Origin: Sorangium cellulosum So ce56
GTDB lineage: Bacteria; Myxococcota_A; Polyangia; Polyangiales; Polyangiaceae
Direction: 5' to 3'
DNA: 64,000 bases
Assembly: GCF_000067165.1 (NCBI RefSeq)
Contig: NC_010162.1
Location: forward strand, 10,273,501-10,337,500
The notes beneath the pieces are model-generated. The model saw only the letters and a program-made list of their open reading frames with translations. It was not told the DNA's origin and did no database searches. The position numbers and the translations under genes were made by a program. Shown here piece by piece: positions 56,806 through 64,000 of this stretch (the stretch's first letter is position 1; each line of letters begins with the position of its first letter).

Positions 56806-58181
56806 TGCGCCGGCGGCACGCGAGCCTCGCGGGGCGCAAGCGTGCGGCCCTGGCTCCTCTCGCGCTGCTCCTCGGCCTCTGGCAGGCCGCCTGCGGCGGA
56901 CATGAAGATCGCGTGCGCACCGCGCTCCAGGCGCTCGATCGCGGCGCTCCCGCCGAGGCGGTGGCCGCGCTGAACGAGCAGCTCGAGGTCGAGACCGCGG
57001 CCGAGCTCCCGGCGCTCCGGGGCGACAACGCGCTCCTCCTGCTCGACCGCGGCAACGTCCTCCTCAGCATGGACAGCTACCGGCTGTCCGCGCGCGATCT
57101 CGGGGCCGCGGACAAGTCGATCGACCTGCTCGACATGTCCCGCGGGGCCGCCCACGATCTCGGCAAATACCTCTTCTCGGACGACGTGGGCCCGTACAAG
57201 GCGCCTGCCTACGAGAAGCTGCTCATCAACACCATCAACATGATGAACTACCTGGCCCAGCGCGACCTCAGCGGGGCCAGGGTCGAGGCTCGACGCCTCG
57301 CGATCATGCAGAGATACCTGCGCGATCACGAGGGCGAGACGGCGCTCCTCGGCCTCGGCAGCTACCTTGCGGGCCTCGCCTTCGAGAAGAGCGGCCAGGC
57401 TGACGAGGCGCTCCTCCACTACGACGACGCCCTCCGCCACGGGCCGTATCCGTCGCTCCGCCGCCCGCTCCGCGCGCTCACGCGCGGCGAGCCCAGGTCG
57501 CCCCGCATCGCCGCGTTGATCGAAGGGGAGGCCCCGCCGCCGCCCCTCGACGAGACCGGCGAGGCCGAGCTCATCGTCGTCGTCGGGTTCGGGCGCGTCC
57601 CGCAGAAGGTGCCGCAGCGCCTGCCGATCGGCCTCGCGCTCACGCTCGTGGCCAACGACATCAGCCCGACGGATCGCGCGCGGGCGAGCGAGCTCGCGGC
57701 GAAGGGGCTCGTGACCTGGGTCAACTACCCGACGCTCGCCCGGGGCAAGGGCGGCTATTCGATTCCCACGCTGAAGCTCGACGGGCGCTCCCAGCCGATG
57801 GAGCAGGCGCTCGACGTCGAGGCGCAGGTGCGCGCGGCCTGGAAGAAGAGCGAGGGCACCGTCATCCTGTCGGCCATCACGAGGACCGTCGCCCGCATCG
57901 CGGCCGGCGAGGCCGCGCAGGGCGCCACCGAGGCCGCCGCGGAGGACTCCGGGCCGCTGGGCCTGCTCGTCGGCCTGCTGACGAGCGCGACGCTGACCGC
58001 GCTCGACACGCCGGACACGCGCGGGTGGTCGACGCTCCCCGCGCGCATCGCGATCGCGCGGACCCGCGTCCGCGCGGGCACGCACGACGTGGTCGTCGGC
58101 GTCCGCGGCGAGTCGAGGCGCGCCCGGGTGAGCGTGGCCGCTGGCGGGTGGGCCTTCGTCCCGGTGATGGTCCTCCGCTGA
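56805..58181 (+). CDS. COG3014-type outer-membrane lipoprotein
   Basis: Protein of 458 aa. Signal with a lipobox-like end (LALLLGLWQAAC). The body has TPR-like helices and a family pattern (RDLGAADKSIDLLDMSRGAA, EKLLINTINMMNYLAQRDLS, GARVEARRLAIMQRYL). These tally with the COG3014 group of uncharacterised lipoproteins that occur beside LpoB in proteobacteria. The ATG overlaps the LpoB stop (TGATG), so translation is coupled. Probably an accessory of the peptidoglycan-synthesis complex; evidence is context only. Confidence 0.85.
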   Translation: MRRRHASLAGRKRAALAPLALLLGLWQAACGGHEDRVRTALQALDRGAPAEAVAALNEQLEVETAAELPALRGDNALLLLDRGNVLLSMDSYRLSARDLGAADKSIDLLDMSRGAAHDLGKYLFSDDVGPYKAPAYEKLLINTINMMNYLAQRDLSGARVEARRLAIMQRYLRDHEGETALLGLGSYLAGLAFEKSGQADEALLHYDDALRHGPYPSLRRPLRALTRGEPRSPRIAALIEGEAPPPPLDETGEAELIVVVGFGRVPQKVPQRLPIGLALTLVANDISPTDRARASELAAKGLVTWVNYPTLARGKGGYSIPTLKLDGRSQPMEQALDVEAQVRAAWKKSEGTVILSAITRTVARIAAGEAAQGATEAAAEDSGPLGLLVGLLTSATLTALDTPDTRGWSTLPARIAIARTRVRAGTHDVVVGVRGESRRARVSVAAGGWAFVPVMVLR

Positions 58182-58240
58182 GCGGCGCGCGCGGACGGGA
58201 GGGTTGCGGGCGCACTCCTCCCGCGGCAGTCTCCGCGCCG

Positions 58241-58768
58241 ATGCGTAGCCCTCATCTCCGCGCCGTGCTGGTCCACGCGCTCTCGGCGTGCTCGCCCCTC
58301 GCGCTCCTCTGCGCGACCGCCTGCGGGACGCTCGCCACCTCGCCGTCGTGGGTCGGCGGCGGCCTCGCGGTCTCCGCGCCGATCCGGGCGGCCGAGGAGG
58401 ACGCCGCGATCGAGCGGGAGCGCGCGGTGATCGCGAGTCAGCCCAAGCAGATCGGCGCGCGGCATCTCCTCGTCATGCACGAGGGCTCGAAGAGCAAGCC
58501 CGAGGGCCTCCGCCGCACGCGCGCCGAGGCCCGCGCGCGAGCGCAGGAAGCGCTCCTCAAGATCCGCGGCGGGGCGAGCTTCGAGGAGGCGGTCGCGGAG
58601 TACAGCGACGAGCCGGGCGCCGCCGAGCGCGGCGGGGATCTCGGCGTGTTCGAGCGCGGCATGATGGTGAAGGGCTTCTCCGACGCCGCGTTCGCCTTGA
58701 AGATCGGCGAGGTGAGCGAGATCATCGAGACGCCGTTCGGCTTCCACATCATCCAGCGCACCGAGTAG
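58241..58768 (+). CDS. PpiC-type (parvulin) peptidyl-prolyl isomerase, lipoprotein
   Basis: Protein of 175 aa. Signal ending near ATAC (possible lipobox), a short linker, then one rotamase domain from ~72: ARHLLVMHEGSKSKPEGLRR, GGASFEEAVAEYSDEP, RGGDLGVFERGMMVKGFSDA and TPFGFHIIQRTE. Parvulins speed proline isomerisation and often chaperone envelope proteins. Located 59 bp after the COG3014 gene on the same strand; possibly part of the same operon. ATG 58241 matches the signal peptide. Confidence 0.88.
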   Translation: MRSPHLRAVLVHALSACSPLALLCATACGTLATSPSWVGGGLAVSAPIRAAEEDAAIERERAVIASQPKQIGARHLLVMHEGSKSKPEGLRRTRAEARARAQEALLKIRGGASFEEAVAEYSDEPGAAERGGDLGVFERGMMVKGFSDAAFALKIGEVSEIIETPFGFHIIQRTE

Positions 58769-58839
58769 CGCCCGCCCCAGGTCGTCGCGCGCCGGCCGCG
58801 GGCTCGACGCCTCCGTCGGAGTCGCCTAGCGTGGCGCGC

Positions 58840-61503
58840 ATGACGAGGAACGTCCGCGCTGCGCCGACCGCCGAGCACCGCCGCCTCGAGGAAGAGCGCG
58901 AGCGCCTCCTGCGCTGGAAGCACTGGGGCCCCTACCTCTCCGAGCGGGCCTGGGGGACGGTGCGCGAGGACTACAGCGCGAACGGGGACGCGTGGGCGCA
59001 CTTCCCTCACGACCATGCCCGGAGCCGCGCCTATCGCTGGAACGAGGACGGGCTCGGCGGCATCTGCGACCGACACCAGATCTTGTGTCTCGCCGTCGCC
59101 GTCTGGAACGAGCGGGATCCGATCCTGAAGGAGCGGGCCTTCGGCCTGACCGGGCCGGAAGGCAACCACGGCGAGGACGTCAAGGAGATCTACTACTACG
59201 AAGACGCGACGCCGACCTCCAGCTACCTGCGCTATCTCTACCGGTACCCGCAGCGGCCGTTCCCTTACGAGGCGCTCGTCGCCGCCGCGCGCGACCGCGG
59301 CCTCTCCGAGGGCGAGGCCGATCTCCCCGATCTCGGCGCCTTCGACGGGGATCGTTACTTCGACGTCGTCGTCGAGTACGCGAAGCGGAGCCCGAGCGAC
59401 ATCCTGATGGTCATCACCGTGGTGAACCGCGGCCCGGAGGCCGCGCCGATCCACGTGCTCCCGCACCTCTGGTTCCGCAACACATGGTCCTGGACCGAGC
59501 CTCCGGGTCCGGTCCCGGAGATCCGGGCCATGGAGACCGACGCCGGTCATGTGATGCTGCGCGCGGCGCACCCCGAGCACGGCGCGCATCACCTGTACAT
59601 CGAGGGCAGCCCGGAGCTGCTCTTCACCAACAACGAGACGAACCGCGAGCGGCTCTATGGCGTCCCTTCGCGGACACCGTACGTCAAGGACGCGTTCAAT
59701 CACCGGGTCGTCCATGGCGACGAGGCGCGGGTGAACGCCGAGCGCCGCGGCACGAAGGCCGCGAGCTGGCATCGCTTCGAGGTGCCGGCCGGCGGGAGCC
59801 GGCGGATCCTGCTCCGGCTCGCGCCCGAGCCGGTGGAGTGCCCCTTCGACGGCGCGGACGAGCTCCTGGAGGCGCGGCGCAGGGAAGCGGACGAGTACTA
59901 TCTCGCCGTCCAGGGCCCTGCCCTGTCCGACGATCGCCGCGCCATCCAGCGTCAGGCGGCGGCGGGCCTGTTCTGGACGATGCAGTTCTACCACTACGAC
60001 GTCGACACCTGGCTCCGCGGCGACGCGCACGCCCCGCCGCCCGAGCGGCTGAGCGGCCGAAACGCCCACTGGCGGCACGTCTCCGTCGCCGATGTCGTCT
60101 CCATGCCCGACGCGTGGGAGTACCCCTGGTTCGCGGCGTGGGATCTCGCCTTCCACGCGGTCGCGCTGGCCTCGCTCGACATCGATCTCGCGAAGGCCCA
60201 GCTGAAGATGATGGTCAAGGAGTGGTACCAGCACCCGAACGGGCAGCTGCCTGCCTACGAGTGGGAGTTCTCGGATCTGAACCCCCCGGTGCACGCCTGG
60301 GCGACCTACCAGATCTACAAGATCGAGCGGAAGCAGCGGGGCGAGGGCGATCGGGTGTTCCTGGAGCGCGTGTTCCACAAGCTCCTCATCAACTTCGCCT
60401 GGTGGGTCAACAAGCGCGACGCCGAGGGGCACAACGTCTTCGAGGGCGGGTTCCTCGGCCTCGACAACATCTCGCTCTTCGATCGCAGCGAGCGGCTCGC
60501 GCCCGGGATGCGCCTGGAGCAGGCGGACGCCACGGCGTGGATGGCGATGTACTGCCTCGACCTCATGCGCATCGCGCTGGAGCTCGCGCTCGACAACTCC
60601 GCGTACGAGGATCTCGCCAGCAAGTTCTTCGAGCACTTCTTGCGGATCGCGCACGCGCTCCACCACACGGCGGACGGCCGGCTGCCGCTCTGGTCCGAGG
60701 AGGACGGCTTCTACTTCGACATCCTCATCGCCGGAGGGAAGCCGCGGCACGTGAAGATCCGATCGGCCGTCGGCCTCATCCCGCTCTGCGCGGTGCACGT
60801 GATCACCCCGGAGATCTACGGCAAGCTCGCGAATTTCCGGCGCCGGACCGAGTGGTTCCTCCGCAGGAACCCCGCGCTGGCCGAGTCGATCACCGTACGT
60901 CCAGACGGCCGCCAGGTGCTCTCCGCGGTGCCGCCGGGGCGCCTCGAGCGGGTGCTCGCGCACCTGTTCGACGAGGACAAGTTCCTCTCGCCGTTCGGCC
61001 CGCGCTCGCTCTCCAAGGAGCACGCGGCCGCGCCCGTCTCGCTCGGGCTCGAGCCCTGCGACGCGCAGTACACGGTCGGCTACGAGCCGGGCGAGTCGAT
61101 CACGCGCATGAAGGGCGGCAACTCCAACTGGCGCGGCCCGATCTGGTTCCCGCTCGGCTACCTGCTCTACCGCTCGCTCCTCCGGCTCGACCACGGCTTC
61201 GGCGACGTGCTCACGATCCCGTCGCTCGGCGGCCACGGCCCTCGCACGCTCCGCGACGGAGCGCACGAGATCGCGCGCCGGCTGATCGCGATCTTCGAGC
61301 GCGACCGCGAGGGCCGCCGCCCTGTCTACGGCGAGCACCCCCTCTTCCAGCGTGATCCTGGGTTCCGAGATCGCCTGTTTTTCTTCGAGTACTTCCACGG
61401 CGACACCGGCGCTGGGCTCGGCGCCTCGCACCAGACCGGCTGGACTGCCCTCGTGGGCGACCTGATCCTCCGCACGGAACGGCACGACCACCCGCGTTCG
61501 TAG
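58840..61503 (+). CDS. GH63/MGH1-like glycoside hydrolase
   Basis: Protein of 887 aa without a signal peptide. N-terminal part with YLSERAWGTVREDYSANGDA and WAHFPHDHARSRAYRWNEDG; C-terminal (alpha/alpha)6-barrel region with WEYPWFAAWDLAFHAVALAS, NPPVHAWATYQIYKIERKQR, GFLGLDNISLFDRSERLAPG and RMKGGNSNWRGPIWFPLGYL. These are typical of GH63-related 'glucosidase' or MGH1-like proteins that act on glucosides such as mannosyl- or glucosylglycerate. Acid residues in FAAWDLA and LNPPVHAWA regions are candidate catalytic ones; I cannot assign substrate. ATG 58840; GTG 58831 is an alternative. Confidence 0.9.
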   Translation: MTRNVRAAPTAEHRRLEEERERLLRWKHWGPYLSERAWGTVREDYSANGDAWAHFPHDHARSRAYRWNEDGLGGICDRHQILCLAVAVWNERDPILKERAFGLTGPEGNHGEDVKEIYYYEDATPTSSYLRYLYRYPQRPFPYEALVAAARDRGLSEGEADLPDLGAFDGDRYFDVVVEYAKRSPSDILMVITVVNRGPEAAPIHVLPHLWFRNTWSWTEPPGPVPEIRAMETDAGHVMLRAAHPEHGAHHLYIEGSPELLFTNNETNRERLYGVPSRTPYVKDAFNHRVVHGDEARVNAERRGTKAASWHRFEVPAGGSRRILLRLAPEPVECPFDGADELLEARRREADEYYLAVQGPALSDDRRAIQRQAAAGLFWTMQFYHYDVDTWLRGDAHAPPPERLSGRNAHWRHVSVADVVSMPDAWEYPWFAAWDLAFHAVALASLDIDLAKAQLKMMVKEWYQHPNGQLPAYEWEFSDLNPPVHAWATYQIYKIERKQRGEGDRVFLERVFHKLLINFAWWVNKRDAEGHNVFEGGFLGLDNISLFDRSERLAPGMRLEQADATAWMAMYCLDLMRIALELALDNSAYEDLASKFFEHFLRIAHALHHTADGRLPLWSEEDGFYFDILIAGGKPRHVKIRSAVGLIPLCAVHVITPEIYGKLANFRRRTEWFLRRNPALAESITVRPDGRQVLSAVPPGRLERVLAHLFDEDKFLSPFGPRSLSKEHAAAPVSLGLEPCDAQYTVGYEPGESITRMKGGNSNWRGPIWFPLGYLLYRSLLRLDHGFGDVLTIPSLGGHGPRTLRDGAHEIARRLIAIFERDREGRRPVYGEHPLFQRDPGFRDRLFFFEYFHGDTGAGLGASHQTGWTALVGDLILRTERHDHPRS

Positions 61504-61566
61504 CGCACCCCACATAGCGTTCGGGTCATCACCGGTTCGTACCGGATCCGTGCTAGGAGGGCGCCT

Positions 61567-62394
61567 GTGTCGCTGGCGTTCGGCGTTTCGCTCCTCGCGT
61601 TGGCCGTCATGCTGGGCGGCATTGCGGCGGTGTTCCGTCACCGGAGCGAGGGCGCGATGTCTGCGTTGCGGACGTTCGCCCTCGTCGGTGCGGCGTCGAT
61701 CGCGCTGCTTCACCTGCTCCCGGAGGCGATCGGCGAGATCGGCTGGCTCGCGCTGTTCGCGGCGGCGTCTGGCTTCGTGGCGCCGGCGGTGCTGGAGCGC
61801 CTCGTGCTCGGGGACGCTGGGGCTCACCGGACGCCGACGACGGCGCTCGCGATGGGGTACGCCGCGGTGCTCGCGCATCAGTTCGGCGAGGGCGCGGCGG
61901 TGGCGTCGCTCTCACGGGTTGGACAGCTCTCGCTCCCTGTCGTGCTCGTGATCGCTGCGCACACGGTGCCGCTCGCCATGGTGGTGGCCATTCAGGTCCT
62001 CGAGGTGAAAGCCGATACCGGCGGCAAGCGCGCCATGAGCGCTGCGCTCGCGGGCATCGCGCTCGCCACGGTGGTTGGCGCCTTCGCGACGCGGCTTGTC
62101 GACCTGGAGCACCTCGAGGTGATCGAGCCCTGGCTGCTCTCCGCGGTCGCGGGCCTCCTCTTGCACGCGCTCTCGCACGAGGCGGTCGCAAGCGGCCCAG
62201 CGACCTCTCTGAGCCGCGCCGGCGAAGCCATGGGCGGACTGCTCGGCATTTTCCTCGCGACGATCGGGATCGACGAGGAGGAATGGGTGCAAAAGATCCC
62301 GTTCGCTCTCCAGATCGCCGCCCTGTCCGTCCTTGCCGGGCTCATCCTCCTGCGCAGCTACGGCCCGAGGCGAGTTACCGAGCGCCCGCACTGA
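61567..62394 (+). CDS. ZIP-like metal transporter family membrane protein
   Basis: Protein of 275 aa with about eight membrane helices. Signature-like segments: IALLHLLPEAIGEIGWLALF, VLAHQFGEGAAVASLSRVGQ, IAAHTVPLAMVVAIQVLE, LLHALSHEAVASG. Positions of H and E in TM4 and TM5 resemble ZIP proteins (HNxPEG-like), though the sequence is HQFGEG rather than HNFPEG, so it is a divergent member. It may carry Zn2+ or a related divalent metal. GTG start after a strong AGGAGG site at good spacing. Confidence 0.75.
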   Translation: MSLAFGVSLLALAVMLGGIAAVFRHRSEGAMSALRTFALVGAASIALLHLLPEAIGEIGWLALFAAASGFVAPAVLERLVLGDAGAHRTPTTALAMGYAAVLAHQFGEGAAVASLSRVGQLSLPVVLVIAAHTVPLAMVVAIQVLEVKADTGGKRAMSAALAGIALATVVGAFATRLVDLEHLEVIEPWLLSAVAGLLLHALSHEAVASGPATSLSRAGEAMGGLLGIFLATIGIDEEEWVQKIPFALQIAALSVLAGLILLRSYGPRRVTERPH

Positions 62395-62640
62395 GCGTCG
62401 CCGCCCTGACGGCCCCTCCCGTCCCGACGCCGTAACGGCACGCACGCCCCCGGCCCCGTCCCGAGCGCTGCCTCGACGGCGCCGGTCTGACGGCGGCCAG
62501 CACGAGCTCGCTGCAAAGGCGAAGCCTTCAGCGGAGCCGTCGTGCCGAACCGAAGGCCCTCGGCGCATAGACGTTAACCGAGCTCGTTCGGTCACGCTCA
62601 GAGCACGGCGCCCGCCCCCTCCACCCCACCATCGGTCACC

Positions 62641-62842
62641 AACGTGAACGTGAACGTTTACGTGAACGTGGACGTTTACGTGGACGTGGACGTTTACGTG
62701 AACGTCGACGTTTACGTGAACGTCGACGTTTACGTGAACGTCGACGTGGACGTGGACGTTTACGCGGTCGTGGTCGTGGTCGTGGTCGTCAACGATAAGC
62801 CGTGAACGACCACGACCACGACCACGTCCACGTAAACGTTCC
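62641..62842. repeat. ACGT-rich tandem repeat ending in a long hairpin
   Basis: From 62641 to ~62760 the DNA is a run of GTGAACGTTTACGTGGACGT-like units (RACGTG steps of 6, 12 and 18 bp). Then comes a long inverted repeat: arm 1 at 62754-62790 (GGACGTTTACGCGGTCGTGG...) and arm 2 at 62804-62842 (...ACCACGTCCACGTAAACGTT). The loop is CAACGATAAGCCG. It lies between the ZIP gene and the rRNA operon end. Possibly a terminator for the ZIP transcript; composition is unlike the surroundings. Confidence 0.88.
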
Positions 62843-63011
62843 GGATGTAGGAGGACGCGGCGTGAAGCCTTTTTAACGCCTACGATGCCCCCTGGAGGCT
62901 GCTCCCCGGGGGCCGACCGGCCCGGAACGCGCTCCACGCAGCCGCCGACGTCCCCAAGCCGACCTGAAGGCCTAGCCGCAACGCGCGCCAGGACCTCGAA
63001 GCACGATGGAC

Positions 63012-63050
63012 AAAAAAAAACCTGCGCACGGCTCTCACCGTGCGCAGGTT
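63012..63050 (-). terminator. Rho-independent terminator of the rRNA operon
   Basis: On the minus strand, CCTGCGCACGG (63048-63038) is followed by TGAGAG, then CCGTGCGCAGG (63031-63021) and a T9 run. It is a perfect 11-bp stem with a classical T tail, placed about 13 bases after the 5S end. Confidence 0.93.
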
Positions 63051-63061
63051 CGAAGAAAATC

Positions 63062-63176
63062 CCGGCGGCGTCCTACTCTCCCACCAGGTTGCCCTGGCAG
63101 TACCATCGGCTCCAAGAAGCTTAACTTCCGAGTTCGGTATGGGATCGGGTGTGACCTTCTCGATATCACCACCGGA
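63062..63176 (-). rRNA. rrf: 5S ribosomal RNA
   Basis: About 115 nt on the minus strand, starting TCCGGTGGTGATATCGAGAA and ending with the complementary GCCGCCGGG. It contains the conserved GAAGTTAAG and CCGATGGTACTGCC segments. Located 142 bp after the 23S end. Confidence 0.96.
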
Positions 63177-63318
63177 AACTTGTGGGTGCGTCCAATCGGA
63201 ACCCGGCGGAGCCCGCTCCTCGCGGTGCTCTGTTCCATGTTTACGCCAGGCCAGCTGTGTCACGCTGCTCGTCACCCGAACTCCGGGCGCGACGCTTCGA
63301 TGTTTGCCTTAGAAGTAT

Positions 63319-64000
<682 letters not shown>

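Noticed and set aside
58438..61878. A 1146-residue frame opposite the GH63-like gene
   Set aside because: Shadow composition (Arg/Val/Glu) and no recognisable family; the plus-strand protein has coherent domains.

Overview
The window is very GC-rich and densely coded. It looks like a chromosomal segment of a Sorangium/Polyangium-type myxobacterium. The support is codon bias toward G/C in third positions, frequent GTG starts, Hanks-type Ser/Thr kinases with an HRDVSPQN catalytic loop, a PP2C phosphatase remnant, many lipoproteins and Pro/Ala-rich envelope proteins, and simple-repeat arrays between genes. The taxonomic call is inference from style and gene content, not from a marker search.

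Layout. 1-6.2 kb: a repeat array, an NAD-dependent sugar epimerase, a DUF434 gene, then a stretch of broken genes (two PP2C remnants, a possible frameshifted pair, a truncated Gly-rich protein, and a kinase pseudogene with an in-frame TGA) and a 36-bp repeat array. 6.2-13.2 kb: a hypothetical protein, a 32-bp repeat array, a polyprenyl-phosphate-type GT2, a UPF0104/flippase-like membrane protein, a coiled-coil membrane protein, a DUF2079 membrane protein and a universal stress protein. 13.3-25.1 kb: mostly housekeeping genes (amtB, yebC, a CPBP protease, coaBC, trpS, a VanW protein, a Ser/Thr kinase, uvrC). 25.1-28.9 kb: a gene-poor, apparently decaying region holding an amidohydrolase remnant and one small basic DNA-binding protein.

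28.9-42.5 kb: a DUF2062-methyltransferase fusion with a TPR protein, an M23 peptidase, rplM-rpsI, two tandem tRNA-Ser genes, an NtrY-like histidine kinase, glmS, an MFS transporter, nhaA and a Gly-rich RRM protein. 42.8-54.7 kb: a three-gene operon (RND/MMPL exporter, secreted FG-GAP-like protein, Tat-exported solute-binding-like protein), def, murF, a Pro/Ala-rich membrane protein and leuS. 55-62.4 kb: a secreted trypsin-like protease, an LpoB / COG3014-type lipoprotein / PpiC cluster, a GH63-like glycosidase and a ZIP-like metal transporter. 62.4-64 kb: a (R)ACGT repeat with a long hairpin, then the 3' part of an rRNA operon on the minus strand (terminator, 5S, and 23S cut by the window end).

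Functionally the window mixes translation (trpS, leuS, def, rplM, rpsI, tRNA-Ser, rRNA), cell-wall building and remodelling (glmS, murF, LpoB, M23, possibly VanW) and envelope transport or glycosylation. No CRISPR array, prophage, insertion sequence or biosynthetic cluster is visible. The least explained parts are the RND/FG-GAP/Tat operon, the repeat arrays, and the clustered pseudogenes at 2.2-6 kb and 25-29 kb. Translation starts in such GC-rich DNA are often uncertain; I chose by conserved N-terminus, ribosome binding site and spacing.
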